Assembly: GCA_964605095.1 (NCBI GenBank)
Contig: CAZSBS010000041.1
Coordinates: 1 to 23,628 of the forward strand
Direction: 5' to 3'
DNA length: 23,628 bases
Origin: JAUWQU01 sp964605095
Lineage (GTDB): Bacteria; Planctomycetota; Phycisphaerae; SM23-33
Position numbers and translations under genes: made by a program. The notes below the pieces were generated by a model. That model searched no databases. It was not told the origin of the DNA and saw only the letters and a program-made list of their open reading frames with translations. Positions 7,741 through 15,181 of this stretch are shown here, in pieces (within the stretch, counting starts at the first letter, position 1; every line of letters begins with the position of its first letter).

Positions 7741-7783
7741 GTCTGAAGTTTGAAGTCTGAAGTCTTTGTTCGCGAGTTCAGCT

Positions 7784-7811
7784 TTGTCGGCCTATGAGCC
7801 GATTATAGAAT
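7784..7811 (+). promoter_or_regulatory. Candidate sigma70-type promoter for the glycosyltransferase
   Basis: TTGTCG (7784-7789), a 16-bp spacer and TAGAAT (7806-7811) lie about 45 bp ahead of the ATG at 7857, which has its own AAGGAAA ribosome-binding site. The match is reasonable but is made by eye, and promoter consensus in this lineage is uncertain. Confidence 0.35.
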
Positions 7812-7832
7812 AACTGCGTGTTTTTTTGCCAA
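7802..7832 (-). promoter_or_regulatory. Candidate promoter for the LarA-family gene
   Basis: On the minus strand TTGGCA (7832-7827) and an exact TATAAT (7807-7802) are 19 bp apart, slightly long. The -10 box overlaps the -10 box of the plus-strand promoter, so the two divergent genes may compete for polymerase. The implied leader is ~150 nt and would include the 7723-7740 hairpin. Confidence 0.3.
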
Positions 7833-7856
7833 GTTAGTGAGTAAGGAAATCATTTA

Positions 7857-9605
7857 ATGATAGTTGTTCACGTTACGCACGAGGCTGTGGAGAAGATCGG
7901 GGGAATTGGCACGGTGATCGGCGGATTGACGACGACGGACGCCTACAGCCAGGCGGTCCAGCGGACGGTGCTGCTGGGTCCGCTCCTGTCAACGGACAAG
8001 CCCGTCAACCGGAGGCTGGGCGAGGGCGGGCACGTTATCTACAGTTCGCTGGACGGCATATGCCCGCCGCAGTGGCGTGAGAAGTTCATGCCCATCGAGA
8101 AGACCTATGACGTGGGGATCATCTACGGCATGCGTAAGGTCGACGACGCATGCACCGGCAAGAGCGTCGAGGCCGAGGTGCTGGTCATCGACGTCTTCCA
8201 CGCCAACCGCGACCGGTTGAACCTGTTCAAGGCTGAACTGTTCAAGAAGTTCTCCATCCCCAGCCAGGACTTCGAGAAAATATGGGAGTACGAGGAGTAC
8301 GTTCGCCTTGCCGAGCCGGGCTTCGAGGCCCTCAAGGCCATCGGCTGCAACAGCGGCAACCAGATGGTGATACTCTCGCACGAGTACATGGGCATGCCGA
8401 CGGCGCTTCGAGCCATCCTCGACGGCTCGCCGAACACGCGGACGGTGTTCTATGCTCACGAGGTGGCGACGGTCCGCCCGATCGTCGAGGATTCCCCCGG
8501 CCACGACACGATGTTCTACAACGTCATGGACCTAGCAAGCGCGGCCGGGAAAAGCTGCGACGAGGTCTTCCCGGGTGTTCACGCGAACTACAAGCACCCG
8601 CTGGTGAGGGCGGCGCGATACTGCGATCACGTCTTCGCCGTGGGTGACTACGTGGTGGATGAACTGCGATTCCTCGACCCGCATTTCCAGACAATGGACA
8701 TCGACCTGGTCTACAACGGCGTGCCGGCCGAGAAGATCACCCTCAAGGACAAGCTCGCCAGCAAGGCCCGTTTGCAGCAGTACTCGAAGAACCTTCTCGG
8801 CCACAAGCCAGACTGGATATTCACTCACGTCGCCCGGCCGGTGCTCAGCAAGGGCCTTTGGCGCGACCTGGCGGTGCTGCACCACCTTGAGCCGGTAATG
8901 CGTAAGCGTGGTCAGAGGGTGGTGTATTTCATGCTTGGCACGCTTGCCGGGCAGCGGCGGCGGGCGGACATCCGGCAGATGGAGCGGGTTTACGGCTGGC
9001 CGGTGGGCCACGAGAAGGGCTACCCGGACCTTTGCCAGGGCGAGGAGACTATCGGCGAAATCTTCGCGGGCTTCAATCGCGGGCACGAGGCGTGCCGGGC
9101 GGTCTTCGTCAACCAGTGGGATTGGAACAGCCAGGTCTGCGGCGAGCGGATGCCCGAGGATATGACCTTTGCCGACATACGGCACGGCACGGACCTGGAG
9201 TTCGGGCTGAGCATTTACGAGCCGTTCGGTATAAGCCAGCTCGAGCCGCTGTGCTTCGGGGCGATCTGCCTGGTCTCGAATGTCTGCGGGTGCATGGGCT
9301 TCGCAACGCGGGCGGCCAGCGGGAACGTCAACCCCGACAACATCATCGAGGCCAACTTTCTGCACGTACAGCAGGACTTCGACATGGACCAGTTGAAGAA
9401 CCTTTCCATTGCCGACCGCAACGCCGTCGAGATGGTCGAGGCGGCCCGGCTGGCGGGGCTGCTCGGCCCGCGGCTCGTGAACGATGCCGACGTGATCGAG
9501 AAGCGAATCACCACCGGCTACGAGCTGGCCGGAAAAATGAGCTGGGAACACGTCGTGAAGGACTACTTCCTCCCAAGCCTGGCCCGCACGGCAGGGGAGG
9601 TTTGA
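7857..9605 (+). CDS. Starch/glycogen synthase-like glycosyltransferase
   Basis: This 582-aa GT-B-fold protein most resembles the GT5/GT4 glycogen or starch synthases. Near the N-terminus IGGIGTVIGGL (residues ~14-24) corresponds to the nucleotide-sugar-binding glycine loop. The middle has HEYMGMPTALRAIL and VFYAHEVATVRP, typical of the N-terminal Rossmann lobe. The C-terminal lobe has FGLSIYEPFGISQLEPLCFG, containing the E-x7-E motif that contacts the sugar nucleotide. AAGGAAA precedes ATG 7857. By inference it makes an alpha-glucan or a related storage or envelope polysaccharide from ADP- or UDP-glucose; the donor cannot be assigned. It is a lone + gene, transcribed divergently from the LarA-family gene and followed by a repeat region. 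Confidence 0.85.
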   Translation: MIVVHVTHEAVEKIGGIGTVIGGLTTTDAYSQAVQRTVLLGPLLSTDKPVNRRLGEGGHVIYSSLDGICPPQWREKFMPIEKTYDVGIIYGMRKVDDACTGKSVEAEVLVIDVFHANRDRLNLFKAELFKKFSIPSQDFEKIWEYEEYVRLAEPGFEALKAIGCNSGNQMVILSHEYMGMPTALRAILDGSPNTRTVFYAHEVATVRPIVEDSPGHDTMFYNVMDLASAAGKSCDEVFPGVHANYKHPLVRAARYCDHVFAVGDYVVDELRFLDPHFQTMDIDLVYNGVPAEKITLKDKLASKARLQQYSKNLLGHKPDWIFTHVARPVLSKGLWRDLAVLHHLEPVMRKRGQRVVYFMLGTLAGQRRRADIRQMERVYGWPVGHEKGYPDLCQGEETIGEIFAGFNRGHEACRAVFVNQWDWNSQVCGERMPEDMTFADIRHGTDLEFGLSIYEPFGISQLEPLCFGAICLVSNVCGCMGFATRAASGNVNPDNIIEANFLHVQQDFDMDQLKNLSIADRNAVEMVEAARLAGLLGPRLVNDADVIEKRITTGYELAGKMSWEHVVKDYFLPSLARTAGEV

Positions 9606-9608
9606 GGC

Positions 9609-9779
9609 GGTAGCCGGTAGTCGGTAGCCCGTAGCCGGGGCAGGTAGCGGGCGGCTGGTAGCCGGTACCGGGTCTGGCTGATAGGTCCTATAGGTCCTAT
9701 GAGACCTATGGAACCTATGCCGACCACTCCGGCGCGCCGAGACCGGCTCCCGGCTCCCAGCTACTGGCTACTGTCTACC
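9609..9779. repeat. GGTAG-rich imperfect inverted repeat with central ATAGGTCCT tandem repeats
   Basis: The left part (9609-9665) is tandem variants of GGTAGCCG. The right arm (9743-9779) is largely the reverse complement and ends CTACTGGCTACTGTCTACC. Between them, 9681-9719 holds short tandem copies of ATAGGTCCT followed by inverted variants (GAGACCTATGGAACCTAT). No coding is visible. The overall design parallels 3326-3488, although the base composition differs. Confidence 0.6.
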
Positions 9780-9845
9780 AATAAATCTTGGCCTGTTTGG
9801 CATTCTTTATTCCTTGACTGCGGACGGTGGATGGTCTAGTGTGCG

Positions 9846-9865
9846 TTTGTACATCAGTTCACAAA
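9846..9865. promoter_or_regulatory. Possible operator dyad upstream of the Rrf2 gene
   Basis: TTTGT (9846-9850) and ACAAA (9861-9865) form a small dyad 23 bp ahead of the preferred start. TTGACT at 9814-9819 could be the -35 box, with a weak TAGTGT at 9837-9842 as the -10 box. Rrf2 regulators often repress their own promoter. This is suggestive only, because a 5+5 dyad can arise by chance. Confidence 0.2.
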
Positions 9866-9888
9866 TGATACTGGACCAGGGTGCCCAA

Positions 9889-10302
9889 ATGAAACTCTCA
9901 CCGGCTGCGGAACTGGCGATTCGAGGGGTGGTGGTGTTGGCTGAGAGCTACGGCGAAGGACCTGTCACGCTCAAGGCGATCTGCGATGGGCGAGACCTGC
10001 CCAAGCAGTATCTGGTCAAGCTGTTCTCGCTGCTGGCCAAGGCGGACATCATAACGGCTGTGAGGGGCAAACGGGGTGGCTACGTCCTGAGCCGGGAGCC
10101 TGACAGCATCTCGCTCCTTGAAGTTGTCGAGGCCGTCGAAGGCCCGCTTGCCTTGAACCTCTGCCAGCACACCCCGCCGCGATGCAACCAAGAGGGCTGC
10201 CCTATGCGGACTATGTGGGCTGACTTGCAGTCGATGTTCCGCGAGAAGCTCCAGGGCGTCAAGATCCAAGAATGCATCACCGCCTGCACGGGCGGCAAGT
10301 GA
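9889..10302 (+). CDS. Rrf2-family transcriptional regulator, probable Fe-S sensor
   Basis: This 137-aa winged-helix protein of the Rrf2 family (IscR, NsrR, RirA, CymR) acts as a DNA-binding dimer. The start MKLSPAAELAIRG is the usual family opening, so ATG 9889 is preferred over in-frame starts at 9865 (ATG) and 9814 (TTG). The recognition region contains DLPKQYLVKLFSLLAKADII, and the wing is RGKRGGYVLSR. Cys92, Cys99 and Cys104 (C-x6-C-x4-C) lie where Fe-S-binding members carry their three ligands, although the spacing differs slightly from IscR and NsrR. Two more Cys (129, 133) are at the C-terminus. A role in sensing iron-sulfur status, NO or redox is inferred. No isc/suf genes are adjacent, so the target genes are unknown. 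Confidence 0.9.
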   Translation: MKLSPAAELAIRGVVVLAESYGEGPVTLKAICDGRDLPKQYLVKLFSLLAKADIITAVRGKRGGYVLSREPDSISLLEVVEAVEGPLALNLCQHTPPRCNQEGCPMRTMWADLQSMFREKLQGVKIQECITACTGGK

Positions 10303-10518
10303 ACCTGGCGCGGCATGGCCCCAAGTGCCGCGTTGGCCCATATAATGACGCCAAAAGTGGGATAATTTACCCTCTTCTGCCCCCGCAGACCCGCCCAAAG
10401 CTTACCCTGTTTTATCATTCTCCAAAAAACTGCTAAAAAGTTAGATTCGTGTGCTATACGGTAAATACCTGACATGAACAAGTTTGCGATACGCCTGTCG
10501 AACGTAGGTGGAGGCAAC

Positions 10519-10569
10519 ATGAGAAAAACGGGAAAAGCAGGAAACCTTTTGTGCGATTCCCTAGTATGA
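10519..10569 (+). other. Possible 16-codon ORF with strong ribosome-binding site
   Basis: ATG 10519 is preceded by GGTGGAGG (10507-10514), one of the best Shine-Dalgarno matches in the window, and encodes 16 residues (MRKTGKAGNLLCDSLV). An in-frame ATG at 10474 would give 31 aa but lacks a ribosome-binding site. The ORF is followed by two hairpins and a terminator, as in a leader peptide or small-RNA unit, yet no + gene lies downstream. It occupies the convergent 366-bp spacer 10303-10668, which otherwise holds a CGCGGCA/TGCCGCG dyad (10311-10334) and an isolated TATAAT (10341-10346). It could be chance. Confidence 0.25.
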
Positions 10570-10614
10570 TTTATTAGAGCGAGCGAGAGGGGCCACCCCC
10601 TCAAAGGGTCCCTC

Positions 10615-10662
10615 CGGCCGACAGGGTTTTCTGTCCTCCTTTCCCTTGTCGGCCGCTTTTTT
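10615..10662 (+). terminator. Intrinsic terminator
   Basis: CGGCCGACA (10615-10623) pairs with TGTCGGCCG (10647-10655), followed by C and six T (10657-10662). The same left arm can alternatively pair locally, GACAG (10620-10624) with CTGTC (10631-10635). A GAGGGG/CCCCTC hairpin lies at 10587-10602. It terminates + transcription from the Rrf2 gene or from the small ORF before reaching the convergent DUF4159 gene. Confidence 0.65.
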
Positions 10663-10668
10663 GCGCAC

Positions 10669-12356
10669 TCAGTGCGTCAGCGAGTAGGCGAAGATGTTCA
10701 CGCCGATTCGCAGGGCATCGTCCGAGGCGTAGCCGCGGTTGTAGGCGAACTTGAGTTGCTCCCAACCATTGGNNNNNNNNNNNNNNNNNNNNNNNNNNNN
10801 NNNNNNNNNNNNNNNNNNNNNNNNNNNNNNNNNNNNNNNNNNNNNNNNNNNNNNNNNNNNNNNNNNNNNNNNTCGTCCGAGGCGTAGCCGCGGTTGTAGG
10901 CGAACTTGAGTTGCTCCCAACCATTGGCCAGGCTCAGCGGCGAGTAGATCACCCCAAGCTGGCCGTCGATGGTTATGCCTTCGAGGGCCGGGACGTTAAG
11001 GTCGGGGTTCTGAGCCTTAACGAGGCTCTCATATTCGACGGTCTGGATCTTGAACGGCATTTGCAGCAGCGGGGAGGTCCGCGGGTCAATCGGCTTGAGG
11101 TCGGCCTGTGGCAGCACCCTCTTGATCTCGCGTCTAAATGCCACGTCGAAGGCTTTTCTCCCAGCCGCCGCGTCGGCGACGAGCACGCCGCCCGCCTTTA
11201 GATAGGCCGCGAGCCGCTGGACCTGGGCGTCGGTGAACTTGAAGTCCCGCAGGCCGGTCAGGTAGAGCACGGGGTGCTTGAAGACATCCACCGCGGATGG
11301 GTCGACGACCTCGCGTTTGAACTGCACGTTGAGCGTGGTGTTCTGCTGGATGTACTTCATCAGGTTCGGCAGCGCGTGTGGGGTGGGGTCCCAGTCGCCG
11401 CCGTGGATGATCTGGGCGATGACGAGCTGGTCGCGTGTCTTCTCGGCCTGCTCGTGGAATACCTTTGTGGTTCCCCACGCGCGGGCGTACTGGAAGTTGG
11501 CCAGGACGGTGGTGATTATGTTCACGCCGAGTTGGACCGCGTCGTCCTGGTGGTAGAGTATTCCACCCTCGATGGGGTTTTCGGCGACGTTCCATCCGCA
11601 GTTCAGGTCGATTGGCGAGAAGATTACCGCCGGGCGGCAGCCGAGGTACACCGCCTCGATGTACGGGGGCATGGACTTGAACGGTTCGGAGTCCTTGCGG
11701 ACCCTCATGCTGCTGATGTTGAAATAAGCGTGGAACAGTGGCGAGTCGGTGTCGATGGGGGCAAGCTCGCGGTCGCTGAAGAGTCGCCGGATTTCCCGCC
11801 TGGCGGTCTGGACGAATTCAGGCCGGCCACACTGAGCGTGAAGGACCAGCGTGCCGCCGTCGTAGAGGTAGCGGCGGAGCTTGGCGAGCATCTCCTCGGA
11901 CAACTCGGGCATCGGCGTCCAGCCGGTGACGTACAGCAGCGGCAATTCGGCGGGGTCCCACGAGAACTGGCCCAGTGACGTCGGCACGTAGCGGTAGCGG
12001 ATGTCCAGCCGGGCGTTGGCGAAATTCATCAGCCGCTCGATGTCGATCTGCGTGGTGGGGAACGCCCCGGCCCGCTCGCGCTTGCCGTTGACGACGCGAA
12101 AGCCCGTGTCCGAGAAGTTGATCATGCCGACCAGCGCCGGCGGCGAGGGCTGGCGTTTGCGTTCGGACCGGCGAAGCGGCGTTGCAGGCAGCGGCAGGGG
12201 GGGGACGCCCTCGGCGGCGCTGCGGTGCTGAGGCTTGGCCCTGGGCGGCTGGACCTTGGGGTTCTGCCAGTCCGCCGCAAGGGAAGATGCGGATATGCCG
12301 CCGATCATCGCGGCCGCGATGAGTCCGCCGATTACAGCCGATCTTGACACGGACAT
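10669..12356 (-). CDS. Exported protein with two tandem DUF4159-like domains (interrupted by artefactual gap)
   Basis: The signal peptide MSVSRSAVIGGLIAAAMIGG is followed by a Pro-rich linker and two copies of a DUF4159-like domain. Paired landmarks are LLYVTGW/VLYLTGL, LRRYLYDGGTLVLHA/LAAYLKAGGVLVADA, FVQTARREIRRLF/FDVAFRREIKRVL, and VIFSPIDLNCGWN/VIYSPLSLANGWE. Start 12356 has GGAGGATC seven bases upstream; an upstream start at 12404 lacks this. The CDS is broken only by 100 N at 10773-10872. Removing the N and one of the two identical 55-bp flanks gives exactly 511 codons with the stop at 10669, so the gene is intact. The fold is probably a class I glutamine-amidotransferase-like flavodoxin type of unknown activity. 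In planctomycetes such proteins sit near MoxR/von Willebrand genes, but none is here. It follows the TPR lipoprotein on the same strand. Confidence 0.85.
10773..10872. other. 100-N scaffold gap flanked by an identical 55-bp overlap
   Basis: Bases 10718-10772 and 10873-10927 are identical over exactly 55 bp and both abut the N run. This is what results when two contigs overlapping by one k-mer (k=55) are scaffolded with a default 100-N gap instead of being merged. No real sequence is missing. Confidence 0.9.
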
Positions 12357-12450
12357 AATTGATCCTCCGGCGCGCCGTCCCCGCCGCACCCACGCCGCCA
12401 GCAAGGTAGCGCCTGCCCTGTATTCTTCGGCAACTCGGCAGGCTCTCCGC

Positions 12451-12478
12451 GTATAAAACTCTTACCGGAGTATTATAC
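12451..12478. promoter_or_regulatory. 28-bp dyad overlapping a consensus -10 box
   Basis: GTATAA (12451-12456) pairs with TTATAC (12473-12478), and ACTC (12458-12461) pairs with GAGT (12468-12471), around a TTACCG loop with a single A/A mismatch. On the minus strand it contains an exact TATAAT (12477-12472), ~116 bp ahead of the DUF4159 gene start. No convincing -35 box is seen. It may be an operator over the promoter of that gene, or a hairpin between the lipoprotein and DUF4159 genes. Confidence 0.4.
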
Positions 12479-12493
12479 CACGTCGGCGCGCGG

Positions 12494-13480
12494 TCAGCTT
12501 CCCGTCAGATCGCGGATTCTGTTGTGGGCCCACTGGACGTTGCTGGCGTTGAACTGTTCGTGCTGGATGACCTGGCGGTAGAGTTCGATGGCCTCAGCCT
12601 TGTTGTAGAGCCGGTAGTCCGCGACCGCCGCGGCCTGGAACCGTGCCGGCTTGGTCAGGTTCGGGTCCCACTGCACGGCCCGCTTGTACCAGGCCACGGC
12701 GCGGATGTTCTCGTTGAAGTATTCCTTGTAGATCTCGCCGATGTAGAAGGCCGCCAGGGCGATCTTCGTGCTCTGCGGGTACTTATTGACCAGGTCCAGC
12801 AGCAGCAGCAGGGCCTCTCGCTCCTTGGGGTAGCTGGTGCCGAGCATCGGCACGAGGCCCTTGCCTTGCTGGTGGAGCTTGACGGCCTGGTCATACATCT
12901 TGTCGGCCTCGGGGATGACCTGCACCGGGCGGTTCGTCGCGGGGGGCATCTCGGCCTCGAGGAAATACTTGTATGTGAAGATGGGGTCGAACCGGTCAAG
13001 CACGTTTGAGATGCGCTGGGCCTTGTACGTGTCGCCGCTCTTGTTGCGGTAGAACGCCAGCATGTTCCGCATGGCGCCCAGATACGCCGCCTTGGCGCCC
13101 AGGACGTACTCGACGAGCAGGTGCTCGTCGGCATTGGCCAGCGACTCGCCGATAGGCGGGGTGATCTCCGGTATGCCGGACCACTGGAACGTCTGGGCAT
13201 TGTCGAGGTTTTCCATCTCCTGCTGGACCCACTTGGCCTTGTCCATGTTGCCCGTCCGCGCGTAGTAGGAGTTCAGGACGGTCAGGCGATAGCGGTAGTT
13301 TACCCTGGCCGACTCGGCCGCGGTTGCGGCGGCGAGTTCGGCGGCGTCGCTGGGCGTCACGGCCAGCGTCGTCGGCAGCTTGCCGTCCACGGTCTTCGGC
13401 GGTTGAGGCAGTCCCGAGCAGCCGGTCAATGCGCAGGCCAACGCAGCCACGAACAGCAATCTTGCCAGTGTGCTTTTCAT
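12494..13480 (-). CDS. TPR-containing lipoprotein
   Basis: This 328-aa protein has a lipoprotein signal peptide: a hydrophobic core followed by lipobox LTGC, with Cys21 as the lipidation site. The mature protein is mostly helical. The C-terminal half shows TPR-type helices (YPQSTKIALAAFYIGEIYKE, NIRAVAWYKRAVQWDP, KAEAIELYRQVIQHEQ, residues ~236-315) that usually mediate protein contacts. AAGGAG lies nine bases ahead of ATG 13480. It lies between serA (upstream, 151 bp) and the DUF4159 gene (downstream, 137 bp), all on the minus strand. By inference it is an envelope scaffold working with the exported DUF4159 protein. No specific family is recognised. Confidence 0.8.
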   Translation of the reverse strand: MKSTLARLLFVAALACALTGCSGLPQPPKTVDGKLPTTLAVTPSDAAELAAATAAESARVNYRYRLTVLNSYYARTGNMDKAKWVQQEMENLDNAQTFQWSGIPEITPPIGESLANADEHLLVEYVLGAKAAYLGAMRNMLAFYRNKSGDTYKAQRISNVLDRFDPIFTYKYFLEAEMPPATNRPVQVIPEADKMYDQAVKLHQQGKGLVPMLGTSYPKEREALLLLLDLVNKYPQSTKIALAAFYIGEIYKEYFNENIRAVAWYKRAVQWDPNLTKPARFQAAAVADYRLYNKAEAIELYRQVIQHEQFNASNVQWAHNRIRDLTGS

Positions 13481-13547
13481 CCCACGGGCTCCTTAATTGT
13501 TCCAGAGCGGTTCCCAGCCGGCGATCGCGCCGCCGGCAATTGCAAAC

Positions 13548-13576
13548 ATTATCACTTGCGGCCGTTCAAGATGCAA
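13548..13576 (-). promoter_or_regulatory. Candidate promoter for the TPR lipoprotein
   Basis: On the minus strand TTGCAT (13576-13571) and GATAAT (13553-13548) are 17 bp apart, ~68 bp ahead of the ATG at 13480. The -10 box is good and the -35 box weak. It would let the lipoprotein be transcribed independently of serA. Confidence 0.3.
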
Positions 13577-13631
13577 GGGTTCGGAAGTTCCAAACATGCC
13601 TGGCAGCAGGCCGGTGTATGTTGTGACGTCG

Positions 13632-14837
13632 TCAAGCGTCTTTGTCGCACGGGTTGAGTGTTACCTGGAGGATGTTGTCGTTGTTTCGCAAGCCGTCCAC
13701 CAAAGTGTCCGATGGGCACTGGTCCAAGAGCGTCGAGCAGCAGGCGGCCTTGGCGCCGGCAAAGATTGTGTTCTCCATTTCTTCGACGTTTATCCCCTCC
13801 TTGCGGAGGCTGTGCAGGACGTGGGCCAGCACGCCGACACGATTCAGATGTCGGACCACCAGTCGGTACTTGGCCGGGGAGTGGGCACAAAGATTGACGG
13901 TGCCCGCGGGGCGGCCTGTCCTTACGAAGAGTTCGACGATTCGCACGACTTCGGCGGCCACGGCCTCGGTGGCCTGGTCTGTGGATGCGCCGACGTGCGG
14001 GGTGCAAGTGACAAGGGACGCCAGTTCCTTATCGGTCCAGTCCGCTTCGGCGCCGGCCGGCTCGTTCTCGAACACGTCAAGCCCAACTCGCAGGCCCTTG
14101 GCGGCGATGGCGGCGCGGAGAGCCGCCGTATCGACCAGCGGCCCGCGGGAGGTGTTGATGAGAACGGCGCCGGGCCGCAGCGAGTCCAGGAATTTCGGCC
14201 CCACGATATGCTTTGTATCCGGCGTAAGGGCCAGGTGGACGCTGACGGCATCGCAGACGGCGGCCAGCTCTTCGGGCGAGGAAGCATAGTCGACGCCCTG
14301 CGTTTCAGCCGCTTCCGGCGTGAGGCTGCGGGACCAGACGACAACCTTCATTCCCAGCCCGGCGGCTCGTTCGGCGACCGCCTTGCCGATCGCCCCGAAG
14401 CCCAGGATGCCCAAGGTTCGGCCAGCCAGGCCGCGAGCCTTGCCGAATTCCTTCTTCCGCCACGCCCCGTTTCGCAAGGCCACGGTCGCGTCAACGATTC
14501 TGCGATCGGCCGCAACCAGCAGCCCGATGGCCAGTTCCGCCACGGCCGCGGTGTTCTTGCCTGGGCAGTTGGCCACGTAGATTCCTCGCTCGCTGGCGGT
14601 TGTCATGTCGATCGTGTCAACGCCGGCCCCGGCCCGGATGATCAGCGACAGCCGAGGCGCCGCCTGGATTGCCGCGGTGGTCACCTTGGTGGATCGCACG
14701 ATCAGGATGTCCGCAAGTCCGATAGCGTCCGGCAGCGACGCGGCGTCCAGGTCGGCGCGGACCTCGACGTTCAGGCCCAGTTCTTCCAACCCGCGTACGG
14801 CGTTGGCCGATAGCTTGTCGGCGATAAGCACGTTCAT
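13632..14837 (-). CDS. serA: D-3-phosphoglycerate dehydrogenase-type 2-hydroxyacid dehydrogenase with ACT domain
   Basis: This enzyme would oxidise 3-phosphoglycerate to 3-phosphohydroxypyruvate with NAD, the first step of serine synthesis. The 401-aa protein has the NAD-binding GFGAIG (146-151) in a Rossmann fold, and catalytic residues Arg231 (TSRGPLVD), Glu259 (DVFENEP) and His281 (TPHVGAS). Residues ~326-401 form an ACT domain (VVRHLNRVGVLAHVLHSLRK), which usually binds serine for feedback control. The length fits the short PGDH type with one ACT domain. GGGAG precedes ATG 14837. No serC or serB is nearby. Other 2-hydroxyacid dehydrogenases are possible, but the ACT domain favours SerA. 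Confidence 0.9.
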   Translation of the reverse strand: MNVLIADKLSANAVRGLEELGLNVEVRADLDAASLPDAIGLADILIVRSTKVTTAAIQAAPRLSLIIRAGAGVDTIDMTTASERGIYVANCPGKNTAAVAELAIGLLVAADRRIVDATVALRNGAWRKKEFGKARGLAGRTLGILGFGAIGKAVAERAAGLGMKVVVWSRSLTPEAAETQGVDYASSPEELAAVCDAVSVHLALTPDTKHIVGPKFLDSLRPGAVLINTSRGPLVDTAALRAAIAAKGLRVGLDVFENEPAGAEADWTDKELASLVTCTPHVGASTDQATEAVAAEVVRIVELFVRTGRPAGTVNLCAHSPAKYRLVVRHLNRVGVLAHVLHSLRKEGINVEEMENTIFAGAKAACCSTLLDQCPSDTLVDGLRNNDNILQVTLNPCDKDA

Positions 14838-15181
14838 AGGTTCGCTCCCGGCAAACGTTGTCTCAAAAGGGCGGATTCAATCATTGGTGCCCAGTCATCA
14901 GCCGCAGCCCTGCCAGGGGACCCAAATCATACGATGGGAACAGAATACACCAAGCCCGGTTGGCGTCAAGCCTCGCGGCCTGATAAAGCAGCGCCACGGG
15001 AGCGACCTGAGTTTCCGGTATGAGCGAATGTCTGATTCGACTCCGCTCGGGACAATCCGAAATCTGCCTGCCGGCAGGCGGGTCCGCAATGAACTCCAGG
15101 CGGTCAAACGTGGTATCATCTTGAACAGGGCATACGGAAGCACAGCCAGATATAAATGTCAGTCACCACTGGACGCCACCG
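14838..15181. other. Divergent intergenic region between serA and the UroD-family gene
   Basis: This 344-bp region has no supported gene. A short minus-strand reading frame (14898-15143) shows no conserved motif, signal or ribosome-binding site. It contains the serA promoter candidate and the palindrome GCCTGCCGGCAGGC (15066-15079), related to the hairpin at 7723-7740. No clear promoter is visible for the + gene. Confidence 0.5.
14942..14969 (-). promoter_or_regulatory. Candidate sigma70 promoter for serA
   Basis: On the minus strand TTGACG (14969-14964) and TATTCT (14947-14942) are separated by 16 bp. The -35 box matches 5/6 and the -10 box 4/6. The predicted leader to ATG 14837 is about 100 nt. 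Confidence 0.4.

Noticed and set aside
8532..9551. 339-codon minus-strand frame inside the glycosyltransferase gene
   Set aside because: It is antisense to a conserved gene with a matching start and ribosome-binding site; no motif is visible.
10303..10668. Known riboswitch (for example cyclic-di-GMP) before the terminator
   Set aside because: No consensus core was recognised and no downstream + gene exists to regulate.
10669..10927. Tandem duplication in the DUF4159 gene around the N gap
   Set aside because: The repeat is exactly 55 bp, flush with both edges of a 100-N gap, and merging restores the reading frame; this is an assembly overlap, not biology.
14898..15143. 81-codon minus-strand frame between serA and the UroD-family gene
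   Set aside because: No ribosome-binding site, no conserved motif, unusual composition, and it spans the serA promoter candidate and a palindrome.
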